Assembly (NCBI GenBank): GCA_023412915.1 | Contig: JAEZRE010000001.1 | Span: forward strand, 91,151-155,150 | Length of the DNA: 64,000 bases | DNA from: Bacillota bacterium | Lineage (GTDB): Bacteria; Bacillota; Clostridia; Acetivibrionales; DTU013 | Direction of reading: 5' to 3' | In this document: positions 1 to 9,088 of the stretch, one piece after another | Position numbering within the stretch: the stretch's first letter is position 1 | How the letters are laid out: every line of letters starts with the position of its first letter | Position numbers and translations under genes: made by a program | Notes under the pieces: generated by a model | Told to the model about the DNA's origin: nothing | Database searches by the model: none | Seen by the model: the letters and a program-made list of their open reading frames with translations, nothing else

Positions 1-1439
1 TCAACTGGCAGGAACACGGTTTTCAGGTGATAGCCGAAGCCAGAAACGGCGAGATGGGTCTTGAAATGTTCAGGAAGCACAAGCCGGACATCGTCATCAC
101 CGATATAAGGATGCCCGTCATGACCGGCCTCGATATGATACAGGAGATACAGAAGACCGACAAGGACACGCAGTTCATTCTCTTAACGGACTACGGCGAG
201 TTTGAGTATGCAAAAAAGGCCATGTATCTGGACGTTCATTCTTATCTGCTGAAATATGAACTGGACGATGACATACTGCTTCGAGAACTCGAAAAAGTGC
301 GCGCAACCGTTGAAAGACAACGTAACATAAACAGGATCACGAAATCGGAATATCTCAAGTATTGGCTAATCCACGGCAAACAGGCAACTGACGATACCCA
401 GAGCTTTTTCGGCTGGTACGGCCACTGCTCCCTGATCGTAGTGGAGGCAAAGGGTTTCGACCGCAAGTCGTCCGAACTGTATAACAGCCTGCGGGAACAG
501 CTGAATTCCGAGACTCAGATTTATGAATTCGAATATATAGAAATGACCCCGCAGGAGCATGTAATATTTTTAAAGGTATCCGAAAGCTTCAGCGAGTTGA
601 AAAGCATGAACTATATCAGGACGTTCGCAAGCCACCTGCAGACAGTGTTCAGAGAGACCTGCTCAGTGGAGACGGCTGTGGCGGTGGGCTCATATATATA
701 CGGCACGAGCGATGTAGCCGACGCTTACAGGAAGACAAAAAAACTCTTGCAGCAGAAAGTCTTTTATCCTAAAAGCTGCATTATAGATTCTTCCCCGCAG
801 GAACCTGCGGCTACCCAAAAAGAGGAGGTTGCGCAGCTCTTGAAGGCTATCAGATCCAACATTCAAAGCCTCAATGCCAACGAACTGCACGATCAGATAC
901 CCAATCTTTTTACAGGCCTTCTGCGCGGGATCAAAAGTACCGAACTGCTTGAAAACAGCGTCAGGGAACTTACCTTTGCGATCGCCAGCCGCAGCGGGCA
1001 GGGAAAAACGGACAACCTGGGCGAAGTGCTCGACGAGATCCTGGACTCCGTCCGCAATTACAACGTTTATGTGCTTGCCGAGCTCTTCGACAAGGCGATA
1101 GAAATGCTGGGCGCCGATTTCGGCACACGGTATTCCAAGCGCGTCAATACCATCATAAAATACATTGCCGAGCATTACGGCGATGACATCAGCCTCTATG
1201 ACCTTTCAAAGGAACTGGATCTCAGCGTGATTTACATCAGCCAGTTATTCAAGAAGGAAGTGGGCATTACCTTCTCCGCATATCTGACAAAGGTCAGGAT
1301 CGAAAAGGCGATCGAGCTGCTCGGGACCGGACGTTACAAGGTTTACGAAGTGAGCAAAATGGTCGGCTACCAGACGGTCCAGTATTTCAGCAATATATTC
1401 AAAAAGGAAACAGGCAAAAAACCGGGTGATTTCTGTTAA
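1..1439 (+). CDS. YesN-like response regulator, AraC-type output (5' truncated)
   Basis: Cytoplasmic transcription factor of a two-component system. The reading frame is already open at base 3, so the true start lies before the window. What remains has the receiver domain with the phospho-acceptor aspartate in DIVITDIRMP, a long divergent middle region, and a C-terminal pair of AraC helix-turn-helices (DLSVIYISQLFKKEVGITF, then VSKMVGYQTVQYFSNIFKKE). This layout is the YesN family, which normally pairs with a YesM-type membrane kinase and controls sugar transport or hydrolase genes. The next gene is a GH2 glycosidase. The only YesM-like kinase visible is 4.4 kb downstream (5801), although a partner could also lie upstream of the window. 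TAA at 1437-1439. Confidence 0.93.
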   Translation, partial: NWQEHGFQVIAEARNGEMGLEMFRKHKPDIVITDIRMPVMTGLDMIQEIQKTDKDTQFILLTDYGEFEYAKKAMYLDVHSYLLKYELDDDILLRELEKVRATVERQRNINRITKSEYLKYWLIHGKQATDDTQSFFGWYGHCSLIVVEAKGFDRKSSELYNSLREQLNSETQIYEFEYIEMTPQEHVIFLKVSESFSELKSMNYIRTFASHLQTVFRETCSVETAVAVGSYIYGTSDVADAYRKTKKLLQQKVFYPKSCIIDSSPQEPAATQKEEVAQLLKAIRSNIQSLNANELHDQIPNLFTGLLRGIKSTELLENSVRELTFAIASRSGQGKTDNLGEVLDEILDSVRNYNVYVLAELFDKAIEMLGADFGTRYSKRVNTIIKYIAEHYGDDISLYDLSKELDLSVIYISQLFKKEVGITFSAYLTKVRIEKAIELLGTGRYKVYEVSKMVGYQTVQYFSNIFKKETGKKPGDFC

Positions 1440-1610
1440 GGGTCGGATGAAATATCACTTCCGATTCAAGTTATATTTCAACGATCTCTAAGGGTCGGCT
1501 TATTAAGCCGTCGGAAGCGGAGGGCTCTTGCGCAGCCGGCATAGGAGTGCCTCGTATTGACTGAGTCCGGGTGTTGTGCTATATTTTACTGTATATACAA
1601 GTAAATACAT

Positions 1611-1640
1611 ATATAGAGTTTAATTATTCTATATAGAGTT
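1611..1640. promoter_or_regulatory. Two direct ATATAGAGTT repeats, candidate regulator binding sites
   Basis: ATATAGAGTT occurs at 1611-1620 and again at 1631-1640, an exact 20-bp period that places both copies on one face of the helix. AraC-family activators typically bind such direct repeats just upstream of -35. A TATAAA box at 1666-1671 lies 25 bp after the second copy, a suitable distance for activation of the GH2 gene at 1714. The link to the regulator at 1-1439 is inference. The rest of the 1440-1713 gap shows no gene. Confidence 0.4.
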
Positions 1641-1713
1641 ATAAAAATAAACGGCATGCCAAAAATATAAAAGGTAATGCATCGCTTCAGGAGTACATTT
1701 ACGGAGGTATAAG

Positions 1714-4212
1714 ATGAAAAATACTGTAATACTCAAAGAAGGATGGTCGATCAGAAAAATTGATCCGGCAGAAAGGCTTGACGAGAAGCAGATAGCGGAA
1801 TATTCCGCGGGAAGCAACGGCGAGCTGTCTGCCGTGATGCCCGCCCAGGTCCATGAAATATTGCTGCGGTATGGCAAGATAGAAGACCCGATAGTCCTGG
1901 GCAATACCGAAAAATGCCTATGGGTGTCCGAATCCGACTGGATATACAAATGCGAATTCAATACGACAAAAGCGGGCAAGAGGCAGTACCTGGACTTCAA
2001 AGGACTCGACACGCTGGCGGACATTTATCTGAACGGCAGGCATATCGCCAGCCATAACGATATGTATATTCCGCTCAGGGTGGAGGTGACAGAGACCCTG
2101 AAGGATACCAATACGCTTCTCGTCCATTTCCACTCGCCCCAGGAATATCTCAGGCATCACAGCTGTGCTGCGATAGACAGCGGCAAGGTGGCAAAGCATA
2201 AATTACTCAGGAAGCCCGTGCATGATTTTATAGATTTCCTTGGTACCAAGCCTTATTTCACCAATATAGGCATATTCGACGACGTCCTTCTCGAGACTGC
2301 GGAGGAAAGCGAGCTCGTATATGCCGACATACAGGCGAAGCTCAGTGATGATTACAAGAATGGTATTTTGCAGATAACTGCAGACGGTCTGGGCAGGCTC
2401 GAAAACGGTTCGTTGGAGATCACTGTCACTGCGCCCGACGGTATGGTTTGCGGCAAGCTGTCGGTGAACCTCGGAAAAACCGGGGCGGACGAATGGTCGA
2501 AGAATGCCCGGCTTTCAATTGAGGGACCAGCCCTTTGGTGGCCGCGTACTCTCGGCGGACAGCCTCTCTACAAGGTGGAGGTCGGTTTGACGGACAACGG
2601 TGTTCTGACGGATAAGGTTGTAAAGAACATAGGTTTCAGAAAGATAGAAATGGGCGAACCTTTTGATTTCACCATAAACGGGAAGCCTTTAAAGCTCTGG
2701 GGGGCGAATTTGGCGCCGACGCAGAGGATAACCAACGTATGGAGCAGCAGGATCGCAAATACTCTTCTGGACATGGTTGAAAACGCCAACATGAATATCG
2801 TAAGGGTATGGGGCGAGGGTGTTCCGTATCCCGACGAACTATATGATGAAGCGGACAAGAGAGGTCTCCTGCTCTGGCAGGAATTCTACATGAGTTACGG
2901 AATGCATCCCGATGATGAGTGGTACAAGGAGCTGTGCAGGAAGGAAGCCGAATATGTCATAAAGAGACTTAAAAATCGCGCTTCGGTCCTGATGTGGTGC
3001 GGTGGCAACGAGACCTCGATGAGCGTGCAATACGACCACCCGGGCGAGAAATGCTACGGTGACGAGATATATCTTGAAGACTATAAGAAAATATGCGAAA
3101 GATTGGATCCGGACAGGTACTATCACCCGACTTCACCCTACGGAGGCGCTTTTGCAAACAGTCCGCGCAGCGGCGACACCCATGGGTATACTCATATCTG
3201 GTACGTACCGGGAGCCGATTACCCGGTATTCTTATCCGAGAATACAAGGGTCTCGACGCCTGCCCTGAAAAGCATGAAAAGATATATGGGTGATAAACTA
3301 TGGCCTGACGGCTATACGCCAATGGTGAGAAACCACCAGGAGCCTCCGATGCCTGAAACCTGGATCGAGCGTGCTCCCGGGGGCGTATGGGAACGAACCA
3401 AGAATTTTGAGAAGTTCTATGACGCCGATAATCCGGAAGATCTGATATACAGGCTGAGCTCGGCGCACACCCAGCACATAAGGGAAACGGCTGAAAGGTC
3501 GAGAAGGGGCAGGCCGGCATACGACGCTTCCAGTGAAAGAATCTGCAAGGGGCATACCGTGTGGAAGCTGAATGAACCGTATCCGGCGTTCTATTCTAGC
3601 ATGATAGACTATTACCTCGAGCCGAATATGCCGTACTATGCGTTAAGACGGGCAAACGAACCTGTAATGCTGTCATTTGACGTAGGTAACGACATATACC
3701 TGTGGATCGTGAATGACAGTGCCGATATGGCGGGAGGAACGGTAGTCTGCGATCTGTTCAATCCGAGGACCAACTCTGTGATAAAGGAAATCAGGAGGGA
3801 AGTCACCGTATCGCCCGACGAATCCAAGGTCATTTTCAGGCTCGACGAATTCGGACAGTTCAGGCGTGAGAATTTCCTCTATGCAAGGCTTGAGGATAAA
3901 AACGGGAATGTCATCGCCAGAACCAACGATTATGTAGACGGCGAGCGCTATCTGTACTTCCCCGAAGCGGCGCTTGAATTGCGGCAGGAGGGCGAAGAAC
4001 TCATAATAACATCTGATAAATTCGCAAGGTGCATTGAGCTGTCGGGCAATGATAACGGAGATGAGTTCGGCTGGTTCTTCCAGGACAATTATTTTGACCT
4101 GATGCCCTGGGAAACCAAGAGGGTCAAGGTACTTGGAAAACACAGCAAGGGCCTTGTCACGGCCAAAGCCCGGTTTTCTTCGCACAGGGCTGATATACAG
4201 TTCAAAAAGTAA
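1714..4212 (+). CDS. GH2 family glycoside hydrolase, beta-mannosidase-like (copy 1)
   Basis: Intracellular exo-glycosidase of 832 residues with no signal peptide, expected to trim non-reducing-end sugars from imported oligosaccharides. It has the GH2 order: N-terminal jelly-roll sugar-binding domain (DFKGLDTLADIYLNG near residue 90), an immunoglobulin-like domain, then the TIM barrel starting about residue 325. The catalytic acid/base is expected at Glu433 in MWCGGNET and the nucleophile at Glu509 in LSENTR. The motif EGVPYPDELYDEADKRG is typical of the beta-mannosidase branch. Start ATG is preceded by ACGGAGG. Two paralogues follow at 10852 and 14317. Substrate (mannoside or another beta-linked sugar) is not decided by the sequence. 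Confidence 0.88.
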   Translation: MKNTVILKEGWSIRKIDPAERLDEKQIAEYSAGSNGELSAVMPAQVHEILLRYGKIEDPIVLGNTEKCLWVSESDWIYKCEFNTTKAGKRQYLDFKGLDTLADIYLNGRHIASHNDMYIPLRVEVTETLKDTNTLLVHFHSPQEYLRHHSCAAIDSGKVAKHKLLRKPVHDFIDFLGTKPYFTNIGIFDDVLLETAEESELVYADIQAKLSDDYKNGILQITADGLGRLENGSLEITVTAPDGMVCGKLSVNLGKTGADEWSKNARLSIEGPALWWPRTLGGQPLYKVEVGLTDNGVLTDKVVKNIGFRKIEMGEPFDFTINGKPLKLWGANLAPTQRITNVWSSRIANTLLDMVENANMNIVRVWGEGVPYPDELYDEADKRGLLLWQEFYMSYGMHPDDEWYKELCRKEAEYVIKRLKNRASVLMWCGGNETSMSVQYDHPGEKCYGDEIYLEDYKKICERLDPDRYYHPTSPYGGAFANSPRSGDTHGYTHIWYVPGADYPVFLSENTRVSTPALKSMKRYMGDKLWPDGYTPMVRNHQEPPMPETWIERAPGGVWERTKNFEKFYDADNPEDLIYRLSSAHTQHIRETAERSRRGRPAYDASSERICKGHTVWKLNEPYPAFYSSMIDYYLEPNMPYYALRRANEPVMLSFDVGNDIYLWIVNDSADMAGGTVVCDLFNPRTNSVIKEIRREVTVSPDESKVIFRLDEFGQFRRENFLYARLEDKNGNVIARTNDYVDGERYLYFPEAALELRQEGEELIITSDKFARCIELSGNDNGDEFGWFFQDNYFDLMPWETKRVKVLGKHSKGLVTAKARFSSHRADIQFKK

Positions 4213-4255
4213 GCAGCAGACAAAAGCTGTTGACGGTAAAAGGGGGCAGAAGGCT

Positions 4256-5593
4256 ATGAAGGATTTGATCGCCAGGCTGGGGGTGGATCCCGACAGGGAT
4301 CTCAAAAGGCTTCTGGAAGCTATAAACAATAACAGGGTCTCTATATTGCCCACCGGCATGGAAAGGCATTTTGAGATAGCCAGACTGAAGCCGGCCGGGT
4401 TCAGGGACCACGATACCGTGCTCGGCATTTCGATAGGCGGTTCGAACACGAAGGTAATCCTGGCTTCAATGAAAGCCGGCAGGCTTGTCATCCATCATCT
4501 TGCCGCCAGGGCTAATCCCCTGTCGAAGACGCACTATACCGATTACTTCGACCGCCTTTTGTTTGAAGATAAGGTAATCAGGGAATACATGAGTAATTCC
4601 AAAGACCTTTGCGTCGGCATATCCGTGGCTGTTCCCGTTATTGACGGAGTCCCGTTCCACAGGAACAAGATACCTACGATAGAAGGCCTGATTGCGCGTG
4701 ATTATGAAAGAGATGCGGCAACACATAATATAAATGAAAACATGCGTGCATACCTGAAGGCGAGAGGCGTTAGCGTAAGATCGCTGTTCTGCCAGTTCGA
4801 TTCCATAGTGGCAAACTATGGGGGAGCATCGCTTTGCGAGCTCGGACACGATGAAAAGACGATGCTGCTTGTCTGCGGAACCGGGCTGGCGGCCGCCATA
4901 GAACAGCATACGGTCTCTATCGGGATGGCCGACGTATTCGACAAAACTCTCGACGATGATACGCTATTGCCTTATGACCTAACCGAAGGGCACCAATACC
5001 AATATTCAATTGCGGGGAAAGGCCTCTATGGCCTTATGGAGAGGGCTGTCAGACTAAGGGCGCGCGAAGCGGCTTCGAAGCTGCAAATGTTCGATCCCGC
5101 GGTTTATTTCAAAACGGCCTACGATACCAGGTCGGTAGTAGAGCTGTGGGAAAGTACTCTTGGACACGGGATCCCGGGAAAAACGAAGGAAATATTGGAT
5201 GAGGCCGGTTCCGGTGCGTTTTTTGAGCTGCAGGAAATTGCGTCCGCAATAGTGGAGCGCGCAGTAACGGGGCTCGCAAACTGTGTGGCGGCGGCGATCC
5301 ATGCGGATTCCTCCGCCGGCGGAAAACCGCATACCGTGTTTTTCGAAGGAAGTATTGCCTTGAACGAGTATATTCTGCCGAGGATCAAAAACGCGATCAT
5401 CAAACGGATCGACTCGAGCACTGCGTATACTGAATTGAGTATTCCCAGGCCTCCGGAGCCTTTGCTTTGCAAGACCCCGACGCCCGTTGTTTCAGATAAT
5501 GCGGGAATTTCGGAAAAGGAACTGCAGCAGGTAGACCTGACTGTAAAGGGCGCCGTAACCTCGGCTATCGCCGAAGATATCCTTAAAGCCTGA
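4256..5593 (+). CDS. ASKHA-fold sugar kinase, hexokinase/ROK-like
   Basis: Probable ATP-dependent sugar kinase of 445 residues. The actin-like ATPase motifs are in order: phosphate-1 loop GISIGGSNTK near residue 62, connecting loop SVAVPVIDG near 124, phosphate-2 loop VCGTGLAAAI near 208, and an adenosine loop FFEGSIALNE near 365. The frame is open upstream to 4133, but AGGGGG at 4241-4246 and the end of the GH2 gene at 4212 favour the ATG at 4256. It does not match a common glucokinase or FGGY kinase that I recognise. Its place between a GH2 enzyme and the sensor/transport genes suggests it phosphorylates the released monosaccharide. Substrate unknown. Confidence 0.72.
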   Translation: MKDLIARLGVDPDRDLKRLLEAINNNRVSILPTGMERHFEIARLKPAGFRDHDTVLGISIGGSNTKVILASMKAGRLVIHHLAARANPLSKTHYTDYFDRLLFEDKVIREYMSNSKDLCVGISVAVPVIDGVPFHRNKIPTIEGLIARDYERDAATHNINENMRAYLKARGVSVRSLFCQFDSIVANYGGASLCELGHDEKTMLLVCGTGLAAAIEQHTVSIGMADVFDKTLDDDTLLPYDLTEGHQYQYSIAGKGLYGLMERAVRLRAREAASKLQMFDPAVYFKTAYDTRSVVELWESTLGHGIPGKTKEILDEAGSGAFFELQEIASAIVERAVTGLANCVAAAIHADSSAGGKPHTVFFEGSIALNEYILPRIKNAIIKRIDSSTAYTELSIPRPPEPLLCKTPTPVVSDNAGISEKELQQVDLTVKGAVTSAIAEDILKA

Positions 5594-5670
5594 TCTGTGA
5601 TTAAAGAGCCAGCCAGATACTGCCGGTACCAAAACCAAGCTTTGTGTGGTACACTATAGGTTAACCCAAG

Positions 5671-5690
5671 TCCGGGGCGAAAGCTCCGGG
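5671..5690 (+). other. Small GAAA-capped hairpin after the kinase gene
   Basis: CCGGGGC (5672-5678), GAAA, GCTCCGG (5683-5689) form a 7-bp stem with one G-U pair and a GNRA-type loop. There is no T tract after it, so it is a weak terminator candidate or a processing or stabilising hairpin. No gene is seen between 5594 and 5800. Confidence 0.3.
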
Positions 5691-5800
5691 CGCCTGCATT
5701 GCCGCACATTGTAAAGGTATGGTACCTGCAGTAACTCTATTTATGACCGTATACATAATCTTATTTTTGTTTATGTACAGTTATGGGGGAGATGACGGCA

Positions 5801-7513
5801 ATGCGAAACAGGTTCAAAACAAACAAGGTTTTTCTGAAAATATTTATGGCGACGGCTTTGGCTGTGGTTATATCTGTAACCAGCTGTCTATTGTTCATAC
5901 TTTCATATTTCAGATCCAATTTTCAGAATCTTCTCTTCGAAAGGACCCAGGATTCCGTCCTGAAAATGACGGATCAGGTGTCTAACAATCTGGAAGAGCT
6001 CTCTTCGCTTGGGCAGATAATAGCGTTCGACGATTCTGTACAGAGCACACTGATCAAGACGAATTCTTCAAATGGCGTTTACAATTATTTCTCTACCGTA
6101 CAGGCAGGCAAGCTGGTGCTGAAAAAATATGCCAATCTGAGGTCCGACATAGTTTACGATGTCGTTCTGGTCAATAAGAACGGGCAAATACTGGAGATGG
6201 ACAATAATTATAATAACTTGTTCAATTCTTCCAATTATTCTATGCTGAAAACCGACAAAAACGGTTTCATACCCCCTCAGAAATATACTTACAATGTCAA
6301 TATCGGGTACTGGAACATCGTATCGTATGTAACGAATGTATACAGCAAGCAAGATTATTCTTTTATCGGCAAAATAGTGATAGTGGCCAAGAATGACGCA
6401 GTTATAGAAAATCTTCTTACTTTTGAGGAAAATTCGGGTATCAATCTCGCGTTGTATGATCCTAACGGAAAACTATTTTATTCCTCGGACTATTCGCGTG
6501 ATTTTGAAAATGAATATAAAAACTCGCCTATCAGCCATGATTTTTATTTCAAACAGAATCTTTCTCTTGCTAATTGGTATGTGATCTGCAGTGTTTCGGG
6601 CAACATAATCAATAACAATATTAACAATACCTATAGGATGATTTTCTTCATTCTTCTGATGATACTGATTCTCCTGATGGTAATAATATACAGCATGGTG
6701 CTGAATATTACAAACCCCCTGTACAAGCTGATAGAAGGTATGAGGCGGGTTTCCAGGGGCGAACGCAGGGTCAGCCTGTCAATAAATACGGGCGACGAAA
6801 TAGAAGAAGTCTCGCACGTTTTCAACGAGATGGTACAGAACGTCGAAACAAGCACCCGGGAGCTGCTCGAGAGCCAGGTCAAGGAAAACGAAGCCAAGAT
6901 CAGGATGCTTATATATCAGATAAATCCTCATTTCATTTATAATACCCTGAATTGCGTCATATGCCTTGCCAGAAAAAACGACGACGAAGGCATCATCTCA
7001 CTTATACGGACCTTCATTACTTTGCTTCGCGGCGTAATAAGCACCGATACGAACAGCTTTGCATTCATAAAGGATGAGATGGAATACATCAATAATTATG
7101 TAAATGTACTCAAATATAGTTACAACAATATTCCTACCGTTGAATGGGACGTCGACCAGGATCTCATGGAAGAAAAGATACTGAAGCAGATACTGTACCC
7201 GCTCGTTGAAAACAGTATTTTCCATGGTATATTGCCTGTCGAGCATCCAAGTAAGCTGATGGTGTCCATAAAGCACGACGGCGATGTAATAAGGGTCACT
7301 GTTGCCGATAATGGGCGAGGAATGAATGAAGATGAACTGGAAAAGCTAAAGGTGGATTTCATGGTGAGTGAAGCTGTTGACGGAAGGCATATAGGACTCC
7401 AGAACATCAATAAGCGTCTGATGCTGATATTTGGGCCAATGAGCGCGCTTTCGATAAAAAGCCGCTTCGGTGAGGGCACGGAAATATCGTTCTCATATAT
7501 AAAAAAGTTATAA
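5801..7513 (+). CDS. YesM-like membrane sensor histidine kinase
   Basis: Integral membrane kinase of 570 residues. TM1 lies near residues 10-35, followed by an extracellular Cache-like sensor region to about residue 270, TM2 (FFILLMILILLMVIIYSMVL), a HAMP segment (NPLYKLIEGMRRVSRGERR...GDEIEEVSHVFNEM), the His_kinase domain with the phospho-acceptor His377 in QINPHFIYNTLN, and a HATPase domain with VENSIFHG and ADNGRGM. The ATGs at 5783 and 5792 are in frame, but GGGGGAG at 5785-5791 is correctly spaced only for 5801. It precedes the binding protein and permease genes, the usual place for a kinase sensing the transported oligosaccharide. Its likely partner is a YesN-type regulator such as the one at the window start. 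Confidence 0.9.
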   Translation: MRNRFKTNKVFLKIFMATALAVVISVTSCLLFILSYFRSNFQNLLFERTQDSVLKMTDQVSNNLEELSSLGQIIAFDDSVQSTLIKTNSSNGVYNYFSTVQAGKLVLKKYANLRSDIVYDVVLVNKNGQILEMDNNYNNLFNSSNYSMLKTDKNGFIPPQKYTYNVNIGYWNIVSYVTNVYSKQDYSFIGKIVIVAKNDAVIENLLTFEENSGINLALYDPNGKLFYSSDYSRDFENEYKNSPISHDFYFKQNLSLANWYVICSVSGNIINNNINNTYRMIFFILLMILILLMVIIYSMVLNITNPLYKLIEGMRRVSRGERRVSLSINTGDEIEEVSHVFNEMVQNVETSTRELLESQVKENEAKIRMLIYQINPHFIYNTLNCVICLARKNDDEGIISLIRTFITLLRGVISTDTNSFAFIKDEMEYINNYVNVLKYSYNNIPTVEWDVDQDLMEEKILKQILYPLVENSIFHGILPVEHPSKLMVSIKHDGDVIRVTVADNGRGMNEDELEKLKVDFMVSEAVDGRHIGLQNINKRLMLIFGPMSALSIKSRFGEGTEISFSYIKKL

Positions 7514-7594
7514 ATAATAATAGTTTTGTTATGTATAACCCTTAAGAATAAAGCTTTATACTTGCAATATAAAATTAAAGGAGGAAGCACTAAA

Positions 7595-8962
7595 ATGAAA
7601 AAGTTAAACAAAGTACTAATTGTTTTGCTTACTCTTGCAATGTTGCTCTCTGTGGCTGCTTGCGGCAATACGGCAAACAATACGGCCGGCGGAACAACCA
7701 CAGCAAACGCTACCACGGCAACCGCTGAAGCATCTACGGCTCCGGCAGCAACAGCTCCCGCTGGTGACAAGTCAATCACAATCTGGTGCTGGGACAACAG
7801 CGACACCCGTAAACAGATGCATGCTGATTTCACCAAGGAAATGGGTATTACTGTAAACCTTACGTCGGTACTCGCTATCGATATGGCCCAGAAGCTGCAG
7901 ACTACTCTTGCAGCCGGCGGCGAAATGCCTGATATCGCATGGTCTGAAGCTACGTATCGTGGCGCGCTTCTGAACCTCGGTATCTGGGAAGACATCACAA
8001 AGGCTCCGTACAGCTTCGACACCTCCAAGGTTCTGGATTACCTCGTACAGCTCGAAACCTCGGTAGATGGTCAGTATATCGGACCTGAATGCCCGTCGGT
8101 AGCAGGTATCGCTTACAAGCGTGAACTTGCAAAGCAATACTTCGGAACTGACGACCCGGCAGAGCTTGAAAAGATGTTCCCGACCTGGAACGACTTTATA
8201 GCCAAGGGCAAAGAAGTTCAGCAGAAATCCAACGGCAAGGTATTCATGTTCTCAAGCCTTGGAGCACTCGGTCTGATCCTCAAAGGTCAGGGCGCAACTC
8301 CGTTTGTAACCGGCGACAAGATAACCTTCACTGATTCAATGAAGCCGATACTCTCACAGGTATCCGAATTTGCAAAAGCAGGCGTTGTCGACGTATATGA
8401 TTATGATTCCGCTGAAGAAGGCGCATCCTATGCAACAAAGGAAGATATATTCTATCCTTGCGCCAACTGGTCAGTTAAGTTCACTATCGAAACCAACGAC
8501 AAGAACGGCAACAACAAGTGGGGCTTCATGCTTCCTCCCGGAGGCGGCTTTGCAATGGGCGGTACCGTTATGGCTGTTCCGGCGGCTGCTAAGCATAAAG
8601 AAGACGCTGTAACCTATATCAAGTACTTCTTCCAGGATGAAAGAGGAGCAGCTCTCCAGAAGAAATACAAAGGCAACTTCTCGCCTTTCAAACCGCTTTA
8701 CGAAAAGTCTGAACCTTACTACACTACTCCTGATCCGTTCTTCTCAAATCAGGACGTTATGAAGGACATCCAGACCCGTGTACTCCCGAGCATCAAGAAC
8801 GTAAGAACTCCCGTACCGTATGATCAGGCTATCACGGATGCTTACAACCTTGCACTCAAGAGCATTAACGCAGCCAAGGGTAATGTAAATGTAGACGATC
8901 TTCTCAAGACAATGGCCGATCAGCTTATCACCAACAACCCTGGACTTAGCCGCGAGAACTAA
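7595..8962 (+). CDS. Extracellular solute-binding lipoprotein, sugar ABC importer (family 1)
   Basis: Lipid-anchored sugar-binding protein of 455 residues. The signal peptide ends in the lipobox SVAAC with Cys23, followed by a Thr/Ala-rich linker (about residues 25-60) that spaces the domain from the membrane. The mature part begins ITIWCWDN, typical of the MalE-like family, and contains LPPGGGFAMGGTVMAVP. The strong AAAGGAGG site and the lipobox fix the start at 7595 although the frame is open from 7526. It works with the permeases at 9089 and 10002. Codon use and spelling are very regular, as expected for a highly expressed gene. Ligand not determinable; the GH2 neighbours suggest a beta-linked oligosaccharide. 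Confidence 0.93.
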   Translation: MKKLNKVLIVLLTLAMLLSVAACGNTANNTAGGTTTANATTATAEASTAPAATAPAGDKSITIWCWDNSDTRKQMHADFTKEMGITVNLTSVLAIDMAQKLQTTLAAGGEMPDIAWSEATYRGALLNLGIWEDITKAPYSFDTSKVLDYLVQLETSVDGQYIGPECPSVAGIAYKRELAKQYFGTDDPAELEKMFPTWNDFIAKGKEVQQKSNGKVFMFSSLGALGLILKGQGATPFVTGDKITFTDSMKPILSQVSEFAKAGVVDVYDYDSAEEGASYATKEDIFYPCANWSVKFTIETNDKNGNNKWGFMLPPGGGFAMGGTVMAVPAAAKHKEDAVTYIKYFFQDERGAALQKKYKGNFSPFKPLYEKSEPYYTTPDPFFSNQDVMKDIQTRVLPSIKNVRTPVPYDQAITDAYNLALKSINAAKGNVNVDDLLKTMADQLITNNPGLSREN

Positions 8963-9016
8963 TCGCGAGCCGGACCGGTATAAAAGAGATGTTTGATTTG
9001 AACGTATGATATGTGG

Positions 9017-9047
9017 TAAGAGGAGGTTGCGAAAGCTCCTCCTCTTA
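9017..9047 (+). terminator. Stem-loop between binding protein and permease genes
   Basis: A perfect 10-bp stem TAAGAGGAGG (9017-9026) with CCTCCTCTTA (9038-9047), containing an inner GC-GAAA-GC cap. No long T tract follows. Such hairpins after binding-protein genes are known to slow exonucleases and cause partial termination, giving more binding protein than permease; that role is inferred here. Confidence 0.6.
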
Positions 9048-9088
9048 TTATATGCTCCCTAAACGATATCCGAAAGCGCGGTGAATTT

